DNA of 64,000 nucleotides from UBA5072 sp041737175 (GCA_041737175.1 JBGSSF010000034.1:353618-417617), one strand, 5' to 3'. Positions 17,313 through 26,652 are shown, numbered from the stretch's first letter. Numbers and translations: made by a program. The notes: generated by a model from the letters alone, not told the origin.

Positions 17313-18578
17313 ATGTTCAAATATTTTTACAATGAATTTGCAACCAGGTTCCTTGTTGTCGTCCTTCTGCTTTGTCTTGTTACCGTGAACGGATACACGC
17401 AACAGCCGGAGGCCAACTATGATGAAACCAGGATACCCGCCTATACGCTCCCGGATCCTCTTGTGCTTCAGAATGGCAAATTGGTCACCGGCGAACCGCA
17501 ATGGTGGAAAGAACGCAGGCCTGAAATCCTGAGCCTGTTCGAAATGGAAATGTTTGGAAGAACACCCTCCGCCGGAGCTTACGTTGGTTTTTCAGTGGCA
17601 ACACAGGATAGCAATGCACTAAACGGTAAGGCCATCCGGAAAGAAATTACAGTTCATTTTGCAAAGGATAAACCGGGCGCTTCCATGTCCGTTCTCCTGT
17701 ATCTACCCAAACTTAATACTCCTGTACCGGTATTTCTGGGATTGAATTTCGGAGGAAATCATACCATGATAGATGATCCCGGGATTTCTGTCTCCGCCAA
17801 TTGGAAAGCTGCAGAACACAGGAGAGGTGAGGATTCACTGAGCTGGCCCGTTGAAAGAATTATTGAAAATGGATACGGACTTGCCACCATGTATTATGGT
17901 GATATTGATCCTGATTTCGACGATGGTTTTCTGAATGGCATTCATCCCTTGTTTTACAGGGAGGGTCAGACCAAGCCGGATCCCGATGAATGGGGTTCCA
18001 TTGGCGCCTGGGCCTGGGGCCTGAGCCGTGCTATGGATTACCTGGTGACAGATGGTGCTGTTGATGCCCGGAAGGTTATCGTGATTGGCCATTCCCGTCT
18101 TGGAAAGGCTGCATTATGGGCCGGAGCACAGGATCAGCGTTTTGCCATGGTGATCTCCAATAATTCGGGATGCGGAGGAGCAGCACTTTCAAAAAGAGCT
18201 TTTGGTGAAACGGTCGGTTCCATCAATACAGCTTTCCCGCATTGGTTCTCCACGAACTTCAGGAAATATAACTACAATGAGGCAGCCCTGCCCATGGACC
18301 AGCATATGCTGATTGCACTGATAGCTCCCCGGCCCGTTTATGTTGCCAGCGCGGAAGAGGATCGCTGGGCAGATCCGAAAGGAGAGTTCCTTTCGCTCCT
18401 TTATGCCAGTCCCGTTTATAGACTCCTGGGAAAAGATGGACTATCTGTAAAGGAGATGCCTGCCTTGAATGAGAAGGTGATGGGAACCCTGGGATATCAT
18501 ATCCGTCCTGGGCGTCATGCGATCACGCTGTATGACTGGGAACGATATCTTGAATTTGCCAAACTGCATTTGCACTGA
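17313..18578 (+). CDS. CE15-like glucuronoyl esterase family protein
   Basis: 421 residues from the ATG at 17313, with a signal anchor-like N-terminus (FLVVVLLLCLVTVNGYTQ) that should be cleaved after export. It is an alpha/beta hydrolase of the CE15 type: the nucleophile Ser is in GHSRLGKAALWAGA (GxSRxGK motif), the SNNSGCGGAALSKR segment follows, and the catalytic His is in GYHIRPGRHAITLYDWERYLEF. CE15 enzymes cleave 4-O-methylglucuronate esters that link lignin to xylan, and some members act on other uronate esters. It stands alone on the plus strand with its own promoter. Substrate inferred from the family only. Confidence 0.9.
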   Translation: MFKYFYNEFATRFLVVVLLLCLVTVNGYTQQPEANYDETRIPAYTLPDPLVLQNGKLVTGEPQWWKERRPEILSLFEMEMFGRTPSAGAYVGFSVATQDSNALNGKAIRKEITVHFAKDKPGASMSVLLYLPKLNTPVPVFLGLNFGGNHTMIDDPGISVSANWKAAEHRRGEDSLSWPVERIIENGYGLATMYYGDIDPDFDDGFLNGIHPLFYREGQTKPDPDEWGSIGAWAWGLSRAMDYLVTDGAVDARKVIVIGHSRLGKAALWAGAQDQRFAMVISNNSGCGGAALSKRAFGETVGSINTAFPHWFSTNFRKYNYNEAALPMDQHMLIALIAPRPVYVASAEEDRWADPKGEFLSLLYASPVYRLLGKDGLSVKEMPALNEKVMGTLGYHIRPGRHAITLYDWERYLEFAKLHLH

Positions 18579-18642
18579 CTGCTAAATCGGTAAATTAACC
18601 TCTCCTCTCTCGCAACTTCGTAGAGGTTGAATGAGGTCCGAT

Positions 18643-19338
18643 TCAAACAGTTAAACATTCCTTAACTATAGCGTCTACGTGAATTTTTGTTGTATTCAAC
18701 ATCGGTATGTTAGCATACTCAGATTGCGTAAGTATTAACGGAAATTCCGTGCAGCCCAATATTAGCGAATCGATATGCTCTTCAGTGACCATTCTTTTAA
18801 TGATTTCGATCAGCAGGTTTCGTGTATCCTCTTTAAAAATGCCGAGTTCAATCTCACTGAATAGCTTCTGGTTCAGAATTTCTCTTTCGTCTTCATCGGG
18901 CAGAACGATCGGAAGGCTATACCTGTCAAACACTTTTTGATAGAACGTTGATGCCATTGTAAATCCTGTTCCGAACAAGCCCGGCCTTTTAAGTTTTCTT
19001 TTAACAGTGGCCTGACAAGTAGCCTCTACAATGCTGATCAATGGCAGGGGCGATTTTGCGCTGATCTCATCATAGAACATATGGGGTGTATTGGCGGTGA
19101 TGGCTGCAAAATCAGCTCCCGCTTTTTTAAGCATATTGATCCTGTCGATAAGAAGCGGTGGTATCTTTTCATACGCTTTAGCACGCATCATACCTAGAAA
19201 CTCTGATAAGTTCACACTGTAAATGATGATTTCCGGGTAGTTGAGATCACCATCTGTTTTAAAAGCATCAGTAATCCTGCTGTAATAGTCTAGTGTGGAT
19301 TCGGGTCCCATTCCACCTATTAAACCTATACGTTTCAT
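18643..19338 (-). CDS. Aspartate/glutamate racemase family protein
   Basis: 231 residues with the family's opening GLIGGMGPESTLDYY and the second catalytic cysteine in LILGCTEFPLIL. In two-base racemases a first Cys (CNTAH), or Thr in the YgeA subtype, faces it; here the equivalent stretch is ITANTPH, with Ala immediately before NTPH and Thr one residue earlier. It may be a YgeA-like racemase with a shifted Thr, or have altered activity. The protein should be cytoplasmic and make D-amino acids from L-forms or vice versa. It is flanked by convergent and divergent genes, so it is likely monocistronic. Confidence 0.88.
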   Translation of the reverse strand: MKRIGLIGGMGPESTLDYYSRITDAFKTDGDLNYPEIIIYSVNLSEFLGMMRAKAYEKIPPLLIDRINMLKKAGADFAAITANTPHMFYDEISAKSPLPLISIVEATCQATVKRKLKRPGLFGTGFTMASTFYQKVFDRYSLPIVLPDEDEREILNQKLFSEIELGIFKEDTRNLLIEIIKRMVTEEHIDSLILGCTEFPLILTQSEYANIPMLNTTKIHVDAIVKECLTV

Positions 19339-19466
19339 AACTCAAAATTTATCCAAATTACAAAATTTTATGAATCACTTCATTTTTAATTTCGGTCAAC
19401 AAATTCAGTACATAAATAATTTACAATTAAATAGTTGAAAAACCTGCATTTTTTTTATATTTACGC

Positions 19467-20288
19467 ATGAAGCACACAACAAAACCCATTAAAGACATAA
19501 AAAAGGTTACAGCAGATGACGATATTATGCCTGTTGAATTATCAGATTCAGTAGCAAAAATGTCGTATGATGAAGCGATGGATGCGCTTTCTGCGAGTCA
19601 AAAAGCTACAGTAATCGATTTTGGGAATCAAATTCAGAATCTCCTCATTGACATTAAGCGAAATAGTTTTGACATCGGACGTATGCTCTTTGCTGTAAAA
19701 TCGATAATTCCGCATGGGTATTTCGAAGCGTGGATTCAACACTTCTTCAAGAACGATTTAAAACCAAGCACGGCTCGATTTTATATGCGTATATACAAGG
19801 CGTTTAAAGAATGTCCTCAGAAAATACAAGATTTTCCTTCAGAAATTTTGCTAATGATGACACAGGATCATTTTCCTGAAGAAATGTTTAAAATGCTCAC
19901 AGATCATGCAGAAAAGATACAACCTGCACAATTGACTGAAGTCAAATCAGTCTGGACAAATCTCAAGAACGGCAAAATTGAAAAAAGCATAGCACTCAAA
20001 TTGGCTGAAGATCATATTGCAAAAAGTGCGCAGATGAAATTCGATCGCGCAATGGGTAAGACTCGTCGTCGCATCAATAGCAATGAGCGCCAGCTTCTGG
20101 AACTGGGCATAAGTAATATGTGTAAACAAATCCGCGCTGTGAGGGAATTAGCGCGTGATTACGCAAGCATGTACCCATACGATCCTGAAAGTCCAGACCA
20201 TATAAAACTCATAAAAGAGATCGATGACGTAATCATTGAACTTCATCAACTCAAGGATGATCTTGAGGGTCGTGGAGGCAATAGTTAA
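19467..20288 (+). CDS. DUF3102-like protein
   Basis: 273 residues. Residues about 50-105 carry the DUF3102 pattern: FDIGRMLFAVKSIIPHGYFEAWIQHFF, then STARFYMRIYKAF, as in phage and plasmid proteins of that family, which often sit near partition or replication genes. The rest is helical and highly charged, without a known domain. The gene is AT-richer than its neighbours, has no operon partner, and begins three nt after a near-consensus -7 box (TATATTTA, 19456-19463), so the mRNA may be leaderless. It could be a leftover of a mobile element. The function is unknown. Confidence 0.7.
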   Translation: MKHTTKPIKDIKKVTADDDIMPVELSDSVAKMSYDEAMDALSASQKATVIDFGNQIQNLLIDIKRNSFDIGRMLFAVKSIIPHGYFEAWIQHFFKNDLKPSTARFYMRIYKAFKECPQKIQDFPSEILLMMTQDHFPEEMFKMLTDHAEKIQPAQLTEVKSVWTNLKNGKIEKSIALKLAEDHIAKSAQMKFDRAMGKTRRRINSNERQLLELGISNMCKQIRAVRELARDYASMYPYDPESPDHIKLIKEIDDVIIELHQLKDDLEGRGGNS

Positions 20289-20315
20289 AGAATGCCGGAC
20301 ATGATGATACCGTTG

Positions 20316-21011
20316 TTACGGATTGTCTGATCTTAATGCATCCAGGTATTTTTCAATATACAATTGTTTTGACCGTGTCTTGTATTGCATAATGTACCTC
20401 GGATGTTCAAGGGCAATAATCTTTTTGAAGAAGTGATACTCAGCATTTATCCTGCGTAAAAAGTTCTCGTTCTTACCCGTACCGAGACAGAATCCTATGG
20501 ATGTGTCAATGCCAAAATCCAGTTGCTTCTTTATATTTTCAATGATGAAACGGTAAACCATCTTGGTCATCATGGGACTATCATAGTAATTGTAATTGAC
20601 TGCTTTTCCTTTTTCGTTTTTCCTGGTAAATCCGAGAGGGCAAACGGCGCTGAAAAAGAATTTTTTATAGAAATCATAAACTCCGCCATAGGCGTCAATC
20701 ATCTCATAAATGAACGAAGAAGATGGCTCGTACGTTCTGAATTTATCGAATCGGATTCCGCATTTTTCATTGAGCCGTTTAGTATCAGTAAATGGAATTC
20801 CGGTTGCCCCGGCTCCAAACCGTCCCGGATTGATGCCGAGAATGATAAACCGGGTATCTTGGTCGCTGCAAAACCTGGTATAGAATTCACCTGCCAGTTT
20901 CACTACATCCGGATTATCTGCAAAAGGATTCATAATGGAAACACCCGAAGGCAAAGGACCGCTATAATTCAACCGGGAATAAAAAGCGATGACTTTTTCA
21001 GCGAAGGTCAT
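20316..21011 (-). CDS. SMUG2-like uracil-DNA glycosylase (DUF4918 type)
   Basis: 232 residues from the ATG at 21011; the preceding in-frame TTG was not used. It belongs to the uracil-DNA glycosylase fold: the active-site strand ILGINPGRFGAGATGIPFTD near residue 60-80 and the second motif around EHPRYIMQY match SMUG2, a bacterial branch known from Pedobacter. Enzymes of this type remove uracil and related damaged bases from DNA in the cytoplasm, opening base-excision repair. The gene lies tail to tail with the DUF3102 gene and is AT-rich like it. Family placement is fairly sure; substrate range is inferred. Confidence 0.85.
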   Translation of the reverse strand: MTFAEKVIAFYSRLNYSGPLPSGVSIMNPFADNPDVVKLAGEFYTRFCSDQDTRFIILGINPGRFGAGATGIPFTDTKRLNEKCGIRFDKFRTYEPSSSFIYEMIDAYGGVYDFYKKFFFSAVCPLGFTRKNEKGKAVNYNYYDSPMMTKMVYRFIIENIKKQLDFGIDTSIGFCLGTGKNENFLRRINAEYHFFKKIIALEHPRYIMQYKTRSKQLYIEKYLDALRSDNP

Positions 21012-21019
21012 GTTATTCA

Positions 21020-21138
21020 GAATCAAGATTTAAGATTCAAGATTCAAGATATAAGAACCAAGATAATTGAACACTACCCAAAAATAAAGTTAATCTTAAT
21101 TCATGAATCTTAAATCTTAAATCTTGAATCTTCGATCT
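21020..21138. repeat. Facing AAGATTY heptamer arrays downstream of the TonB receptor gene
   Basis: The minus-strand array (AAGATTC/AAGATTT, 21138-21102) begins at the stop codon of the receptor gene. A plus-strand copy of the same heptamers stands at 21020-21058. The two face each other and could pair into a long imperfect hairpin that ends transcription. Confidence 0.8.
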
Positions 21139-22967
21139 TACATCTTAAAACTGATCCCCCCAAAAACCGTTGCTCCCGGCATAGTATAAAAGTGATTGTT
21201 TTCATAAGTCTGATCCAGCAGGTTTTCACCGTTGACAAACAAACTGAAATATTTCCAAACCTGATATATTACCTTGGCATTGAACAGTGTATAGTTTTCA
21301 CGGGTATTGATCTTTGCTGAAACATCGGTATCCAATCCGCTTACGTGGTGCAATCCAGCTATAACGGTCAGATTATTCAACCTGTATTGTCCGCTGATGT
21401 ATAGCTGATGTTCAGGGGTGGCATATACAGGCGTTTTCATATCGATATAACTATAAGCCGCATTGACATTGAAATTATTCAGAGGATTTGCCTGAACCGC
21501 GATCTCAATTCCCTTGTTATCGATTTCCCCTGTGTTAAACAATTTTCCCATTTCACCTGTAACGATCAGGTTATCGCCTTTGACCATAAATCCGGTAAGT
21601 TCAATGGAAAGCTTCTTCTTAAACATAAACTGCGAAATTCCGGCTTCGTAATTCAAGATCCGCTCGGGAGATAAGTCCGGGTTGTGATTCCACAGGAACA
21701 ATTCACGGATGGTTGGGCTTCGGAAGCCTTTCGAAATGTTCAGTTTAACGGATGTATTCTTCAGGAGTTTATACACCAATCCTCCGGATGGTATCCATTC
21801 CGCATCGTATATCTTATGATGCTGAAGCCTTAAACCGACATTTAGCGTTAATTTCTCGAAGAGGGTCTGCTGCACAAAACCATAAACACCGGTTTCATTT
21901 ACCGAAGTGTCCACTATGGACACATCAAATTTCACATTTTCGGCGTCACCTCCGTAATTCATGTGATCAATTCCGAGTGTGATGCTGTTGCCGGCAAAAA
22001 GTTTCAGGGCTTCAAAAGCATTGAAACCATAATTGGCATCCCTGGAATGAAATCCATCCGTGATATCATGTTCGCCGAAATTGTAAAAGAATTTGGCGGT
22101 TCCCGAATACCGGTCATATTCATTATCGAAAGAAAGCGACCAGTAACCGCGGATTATGTCAATCGAGTTTCCGGCAACAGCATTAGAGGTATCTGGACCG
22201 GGATCGGTGGCTTGAAATCCGGCAATGCTGAAATCAGCGCCTGCACGCAAATGGGGATTAATGGCATACCCCAGTTTCAAATACCCGTTGGTGATTTTAA
22301 AATCCGATTCCGGACGGTGACCGTCAGTCTGATCATGATTCACTGAGGCAAATACAGAGAATCCCTTCCTGACATAGCCGAAATTGGCCATGTACTTTTG
22401 TGTATGATATGAACCGTACATAAGACGTGCATTGGCATGAAATCCATCCTGCAATTGCTTTCGGGTAATAATATTGATCACACCACCCATGGCATTGGAT
22501 CCATATAGTATGGATGCGGGTCCACGAATTACTTCCACCCTGTCGGCATCAGAAGCCACATAGGAGTCCGCCAGTGGGTGACCAAAAATGCCTTGAAACT
22601 GGGGATGTCCGTCAATTAAAATTAAAACTCCTGTAGTAGGGCTGCCACCGATTCCGCGCATCGTGATCTGCCCGGCCGCACCGGTAGAAACACCGAAACC
22701 TGTAATACCCCTTTCGGTGACAAATAATCCCGGTACCCTGCCACTCAGGACAGGTAAAAGCGATGATTCATCACCGGTTATGTTGTTTTGGAGATTGACC
22801 ACTGAAACCGCCATGGGAATACTGTTCCGGTTTACCTTTACAGTTGTTCCGGTTACCACAACCTCATCGATATTGATGGTATCCTTGTCAGACAGGCCTT
22901 CGGTTTGCGCCAGGCTACTGATGATTAGGCAGAATGCCATCCAGGATGTCAGAAATGCTTTTTTCAT
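21138..22967 (-). CDS. TonB-dependent outer-membrane receptor
   Basis: 609 residues from the ATG at 22967, which starts a clean signal peptide (MKKAFLTSWMAFCLIISSLAQ); an in-frame ATG 60 nt upstream is rejected because it lies in the 5' leader. A TonB box (DEVVVTGT) follows directly, without the N-terminal carboxypeptidase-like domain of SusC proteins. The plug shows TMRGIGGSPTTGVLILIDGHPQ and DRVEVIRGPASILYGSNAMGGVINIIT, and the remainder is a 22-strand barrel ending in aromatic Phe-Lys-Met. The plug resembles siderophore, cobalamin or metal receptors. No binding protein, riboswitch or regulator adjoins, so the ligand is open. Confidence 0.95.
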   Translation of the reverse strand: MKKAFLTSWMAFCLIISSLAQTEGLSDKDTINIDEVVVTGTTVKVNRNSIPMAVSVVNLQNNITGDESSLLPVLSGRVPGLFVTERGITGFGVSTGAAGQITMRGIGGSPTTGVLILIDGHPQFQGIFGHPLADSYVASDADRVEVIRGPASILYGSNAMGGVINIITRKQLQDGFHANARLMYGSYHTQKYMANFGYVRKGFSVFASVNHDQTDGHRPESDFKITNGYLKLGYAINPHLRAGADFSIAGFQATDPGPDTSNAVAGNSIDIIRGYWSLSFDNEYDRYSGTAKFFYNFGEHDITDGFHSRDANYGFNAFEALKLFAGNSITLGIDHMNYGGDAENVKFDVSIVDTSVNETGVYGFVQQTLFEKLTLNVGLRLQHHKIYDAEWIPSGGLVYKLLKNTSVKLNISKGFRSPTIRELFLWNHNPDLSPERILNYEAGISQFMFKKKLSIELTGFMVKGDNLIVTGEMGKLFNTGEIDNKGIEIAVQANPLNNFNVNAAYSYIDMKTPVYATPEHQLYISGQYRLNNLTVIAGLHHVSGLDTDVSAKINTRENYTLFNAKVIYQVWKYFSLFVNGENLLDQTYENNHFYTMPGATVFGGISFKM

Positions 22968-23014
22968 GATATTGAAATAGGATGTTACGATATTTATAAA
23001 AGTGTTACTATAAA

Positions 23015-23022
23015 CAAATGTA
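23015..23022 (-). promoter_or_regulatory. -7 promoter element of the TonB receptor gene
   Basis: TACATTTG on the minus strand matches TAnnTTTG exactly, 47 nt upstream of the ATG at 22967. This supports the start chosen there. A -33 TTG at the right distance is not clear. Confidence 0.45.
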
Positions 23023-23138
23023 AACAATTTTCTTAATTTTGATGCTTTATGATAAGATTCTAGTCATATTTTGCTGCTGTTTCAGCAAAAATCCCATCTG
23101 CGATGACAAGTCAATTCTTGATCATCCGATAATTTTTT

Positions 23139-23172
23139 ACCTAATCACCTAATCCCTAATCACTTATTCACC
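23139..23172. repeat. Short octamer array upstream of rsgA
   Basis: Read on the minus strand this is AGGTGAATAAGTGATTAGGGATTAGGTGATTAGGT in overlapping pieces, the same unit family as the array at 8124-8201. It stands 14 nt before the rsgA start. Confidence 0.6.
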
Positions 23173-23186
23173 TCATTTCCAATCCC

Positions 23187-24254
23187 ATGAACACCCTCGA
23201 ACAATACGGCTGGAATTCATTTTTCAATGATCACCATATAAAAACCAATACCAACAAAGATTTTCAGGTTGGCCGGGTTATTTCACTCAAAGGATTCAAA
23301 TACCACCTTATTACTCCTTCAGGAGAAACAGAAGCTGAATTATCAGGTAAGTTGCTGTATGGAGCAGAACCTGAACTTCTGCCCCGGGTTGGAGACTGGA
23401 TATATTATCTGGATTACGATACCCAGGGTTATATCACTGAAGTTTTTCCCAGGCTGAATGCCCTGTCGCGAAGGAATCCGGGTAACCGGACGGAGAGACA
23501 GATACTGGCAGCCAACATCGATTTTGCGCTGATCGTGCAGGGTCTTGACCGTGATTTCAACCTGATGCGGCTTGACCGCTATATTGTGCAGATCACAGCC
23601 TGCGGTATCAAGCCGGTGATCATTCTGAACAAGGAAGATCTCATCAGTGACCGTGAGGTCATCAGTCAGGAAGTTGCCCGGTTAAAGCGCAATTGTCCGA
23701 TTTATTTTTGCAGTACGCTGGAACAATCAGGTCTTGAAGATCTTTACAACCAGGTTTTGGTACCCCGGAAGACCCATATTTTAATAGGATCATCGGGAGT
23801 GGGCAAGAGTTCACTTTTAAATGCCCTGATGGACGATATTCATTTGAAGATTAATACCCTTAGCACGTCAACGCATAAAGGCAAACACACCACCACTACA
23901 CGTGACCTGTTTCAGATGCCAAACGGGAGCCTGGTAATTGACACACCCGGCATGCGTGAATTTGGTATTGCCCTGGAGGATGAGATAACATCTTCGGGAT
24001 TGTTCCCCGCTATTGACGAATTGGCGGGCAATTGCAGGTATGCTGACTGCCAGCACCTGGGAGAAACCGGATGTGCTGTAATTCAGGCTTATGAGAACGG
24101 AAGCCTCGATCCGAAAATCTATGACAGTTACCTGAAACTTGTGAAGGAGCAAAAGCATTTCGAAGTTAAAATTGAGGATAGAAAACGGTTGGGGAAGCAG
24201 TTCGGGAAGATGGTGAAGGAGGCGAAGGAGTATAGGCGGAAGTATAAGTACTAG
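23187..24254 (+). CDS. rsgA: Ribosome small-subunit GTPase RsgA
   Basis: 355 residues. RsgA (YjeQ) is a circularly permuted GTPase that checks late 30S assembly. The permuted order is visible: an N-terminal OB-like domain, then G4 NKED (148-151), G1 GSSGVGKSS (201-209) and G3 DTPGMREFG (252-260). The C-terminal zinc site is Cys283, Cys288, His290 and Cys296 in CRYADCQHLGETGC. Length is normal for the family. The gene stands alone between a divergent TonB receptor and a convergent AraC regulator. Confidence 0.97.
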   Translation: MNTLEQYGWNSFFNDHHIKTNTNKDFQVGRVISLKGFKYHLITPSGETEAELSGKLLYGAEPELLPRVGDWIYYLDYDTQGYITEVFPRLNALSRRNPGNRTERQILAANIDFALIVQGLDRDFNLMRLDRYIVQITACGIKPVIILNKEDLISDREVISQEVARLKRNCPIYFCSTLEQSGLEDLYNQVLVPRKTHILIGSSGVGKSSLLNALMDDIHLKINTLSTSTHKGKHTTTTRDLFQMPNGSLVIDTPGMREFGIALEDEITSSGLFPAIDELAGNCRYADCQHLGETGCAVIQAYENGSLDPKIYDSYLKLVKEQKHFEVKIEDRKRLGKQFGKMVKEAKEYRRKYKY

Positions 24255-24304
24255 AAGGCATTGGCAGCAGCAGTAACAGTAGCAGCGGCATTAACACTAT
24301 TCCG

Positions 24305-24412
24305 ACAGTAAACAGTGAACAGCCTGTAAACAGCAACTGAATACCGTTTACCGAATACTGAATACCGATTACTGTTTACTTTTTACTTTTCACCGTTCAC
24401 TTTTTACTGCTC
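24305..24412. repeat. AGTAAAA-type heptamer array at the end of the AraC-type gene
   Basis: On the minus strand the series AGTAAAA, AGTGAAC, GGTGAAA, AGTAAAA, AGTAAAC, AGTAATC, GGTATTC, AGTATTC and GGTAAAC runs without a break. It begins inside the last codons of the AraC-type gene (Ser-Lys-Lys-stop) and continues toward rsgA. The same heptamers recur at 63029-63076. Confidence 0.8.
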
Positions 24413-25269
24413 CTGAACTCCTGTAAGGTTTCCCCTGTGTGGCTTTTATAAAACTTGCTGAAATGCGCCGGGTCATCAAAACCAAGACTGTAACCGATTT
24501 CTTTGTTACTTTGCTGTGTGAAAAGGCTCATGCGCCTGGCCTCAAGTATCAGCCTGTTCTGAATGAAGTTTTTGGCAGATAATCCGATGTTTGATTTAAT
24601 GACTTCATTCAGATAATTTGGCGTGACATGCAGGGCATCGGCATATTCCTTCACCTGGTGCCATTGATGAAAGTGCTTTTCCACTGCTTCTTTAAAACTC
24701 TTTACGAGGGTTCTTCCCACTTCAGCACTTTGCGGATTTGGATCGGGATTTAGCGAACAATGGGTATTGCATTCGATCAGGAAGAGTTTCAGCCATGCGC
24801 CGATGGTATCGAACTTCATGTCGCCGGGAGTATAGTATGCATATAACATATTGTCCGCAAACAATTTCAGTTGATGCCTCATCCGGTCATTCAATGCCAG
24901 TGGCGGGGTCTCATCACTGTTTTGGAATAACCGCAGATTCGATATGAAATCCTCCCGGATGCTGTATTTCTCAAGAAATGAACAGGTAAACTGGATCACT
25001 ACTCCTGTCGGGTGTCCTTCAACAATTACCTGGTGAACCTGTTCAGGACTTACAAAGAAGACATGATCAGGGGATATCGGGTATTCCCTGAAATCAATGA
25101 TATGCCGTCCCGAACCCGTGAAAGGCCAGATGATGGTGTAATAATTATGACGGTGGGGATCATCGGCTGCTCCCTGCAGTTCCTCATCCACTGATTCCAT
25201 GGTTTTGATGACAAAGGAAACAGGTTGCTCTCTGTAAATAAGATCTGTATTGTAAATCCGGTTTGTCAT
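24397..25269 (-). CDS. AraC-family transcriptional regulator
   Basis: 290 residues. The N-terminal half is a cupin-like ligand domain (HRHNYYTIIWPFTGSGRHIIDF, then VFFVSPEQVHQV). The C-terminal 100 residues hold two helix-turn-helix units: VTPNYLNEVIKSNIGLSAKNFI followed by NKEIGYSLGFDDPAHFSKFYKSHTGETLQEFR. It is divergent from the yceI-pirin pair across a 119-bp gap, so these genes are its likely targets. The last codons and stop belong to a heptamer array. Confidence 0.95.
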   Translation of the reverse strand: MTNRIYNTDLIYREQPVSFVIKTMESVDEELQGAADDPHRHNYYTIIWPFTGSGRHIIDFREYPISPDHVFFVSPEQVHQVIVEGHPTGVVIQFTCSFLEKYSIREDFISNLRLFQNSDETPPLALNDRMRHQLKLFADNMLYAYYTPGDMKFDTIGAWLKLFLIECNTHCSLNPDPNPQSAEVGRTLVKSFKEAVEKHFHQWHQVKEYADALHVTPNYLNEVIKSNIGLSAKNFIQNRLILEARRMSLFTQQSNKEIGYSLGFDDPAHFSKFYKSHTGETLQEFRSSKK

Positions 25270-25337
25270 GGTACGAAGGTAGGTAATTATACAACTGATT
25301 CCGTAATTTGTCCATTTATGCGTTTTCCCTCGATACC

Positions 25338-25345
25338 TAACTTTG
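25338..25345 (+). promoter_or_regulatory. -7 promoter element of the yceI-pirin operon
   Basis: TAACTTTG matches TAnnTTTG and lies 43 nt before the yceI start. A TTTG at 25307-25310 could be the -33 part, although 27 nt apart is longer than usual. The AraC-type regulator gene is divergent on the other side. Confidence 0.5.
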
Positions 25346-25388
25346 CAGTATTAAATATGTGAAAATTAAATCAATAAATCAATAAATC

Positions 25389-25922
25389 ATGAAATCAACT
25401 AATAAATGGATCATTGATCCGGCACACAGTGAAATACATTTTAAAGTTAAACACCTGGTTATTGCAACAGTAACCGGAAGTTTCGACAAGTTTGAAGGAT
25501 CTCTCGAAACAGAGGCAGATGATTTTTCAAATGCACATGTAGAATTCTCAGCTGATGTTGACAGCATCAACACCAATAGCCCTGACCGTGACAACCATCT
25601 GAAATCACCTGACTTTTTTGATGCTGCCAATTATCCAAGACTACTCTTTAAATCCAGGTCGTTCAGAAAATCAGGTGATTCAGAATATAAACTCACCGGC
25701 GATATAACCATGCGCGGTGTCACACGTGAAATCACGCTTGATGTTGAATTTGGCGGAACGATGAAAGATCCCTGGGGAAATGAAAAGGCTGGCTTTGAAC
25801 TGAGCGGTAAGTTGAATCGTAAGGACTTTGGTCTGAACTGGAACGCGGTGACTGAGGCTGGTGGACTGGTTGTCAGTGAGGAAGTCAGGCTGCAGATGAG
25901 TGTTGAACTTGTGAAACAATAA
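25389..25922 (+). CDS. YceI family protein
   Basis: 177 residues, the usual length of the family without a signal peptide, so probably cytoplasmic. It opens with WIIDPAHSEIHFKVKHLVIATVTGSFDKFEG and contains SPDRDNHLKSPDFFDAANYPRLLFKS and GDITMRGVTREITLDVEF, all family motifs. YceI proteins are lipocalin-like barrels that bind isoprenoid or other hydrophobic ligands. It is followed after 10 bp by the pirin gene, and both lie opposite an AraC-type regulator, which points to a small stress- or redox-responsive unit. Confidence 0.95.
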   Translation: MKSTNKWIIDPAHSEIHFKVKHLVIATVTGSFDKFEGSLETEADDFSNAHVEFSADVDSINTNSPDRDNHLKSPDFFDAANYPRLLFKSRSFRKSGDSEYKLTGDITMRGVTREITLDVEFGGTMKDPWGNEKAGFELSGKLNRKDFGLNWNAVTEAGGLVVSEEVRLQMSVELVKQ

Positions 25923-25932
25923 TTCCTCGAAC

Positions 25933-26649
25933 ATGAAAACAATTGTTCACCTTGGCAATACACGCGGACATGCCAATTATGGCTGGCTCGACACTTTTCA
26001 TACCTTCAGTTTTGCGGATTATTTCAACCAGGAGCGCATTCATTTCGGGGCGCTCCGTGTGTTGAATGATGACTGGGTTGACGGAGGGGGTGGATTCGGA
26101 AGACATCCACACGACAATATGGAAATTGTGACCATCATGCTCGAGGGGGAACTCAGGCACAGTGACAGCATGGGACATACGCAGGTGTTGCACGAAAACG
26201 AAGTACAGGCTATGTCAGCAGGCACAGGGATATTTCATTCCGAGGTGAACAATCTGGCTGATAAACCCGTTCGTCTCCTGCAGATCTGGGTTTTTCCCGA
26301 AGAAAGAGACATTAAACCACAGTATGACCAGAAATCCTTTGACTCGCAATTACGGAAAAACCAATGGCAGTTGCTCGCAGGTCCCAATCCGCAGAATGGA
26401 GAAATGAATATAAAGCAGAAAGCCTGGTTTTCGAGAATAGACCTGACAAACGGTACAGAGGTTTCCTATACGCTTTATGACGGCCTCAACGGGATTTATT
26501 TGTTTGTTATAAACGGATCAGTTAAATTTGAGGGAGACCAGCAGCTTCACAAACGTGACGGTGCAGGAATATGGGAAGTGGAGACAGTAAAACTCAGCGC
26601 ATTGGAGAACAGTGAATTGCTGGTGATTGAGGTTCCCATGTTGGAGTAA
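25933..26649 (+). CDS. Pirin family protein
   Basis: 238 residues in the bicupin pirin fold. The metal-binding histidines are visible in GRHPHDNMEIVTIMLEGELRHSDS and in GTGIFHSEVN. Bacterial pirins often act as quercetin dioxygenases or as redox sensors; nothing here decides which. It is the second gene of the yceI-pirin pair. A tandem array (GTGACGA repeated) begins six nt after its stop codon region, and a 31-bp palindrome lies further downstream. Confidence 0.95.
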   Translation: MKTIVHLGNTRGHANYGWLDTFHTFSFADYFNQERIHFGALRVLNDDWVDGGGGFGRHPHDNMEIVTIMLEGELRHSDSMGHTQVLHENEVQAMSAGTGIFHSEVNNLADKPVRLLQIWVFPEERDIKPQYDQKSFDSQLRKNQWQLLAGPNPQNGEMNIKQKAWFSRIDLTNGTEVSYTLYDGLNGIYLFVINGSVKFEGDQQLHKRDGAGIWEVETVKLSALENSELLVIEVPMLE

Positions 26650-26652
26650 TCA

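Noticed and set aside
22968..23186. Cobalamin or other riboswitch upstream of the TonB receptor
   Set aside because: No conserved riboswitch motif such as a B12 box was found; only a -7 promoter element and a short array.
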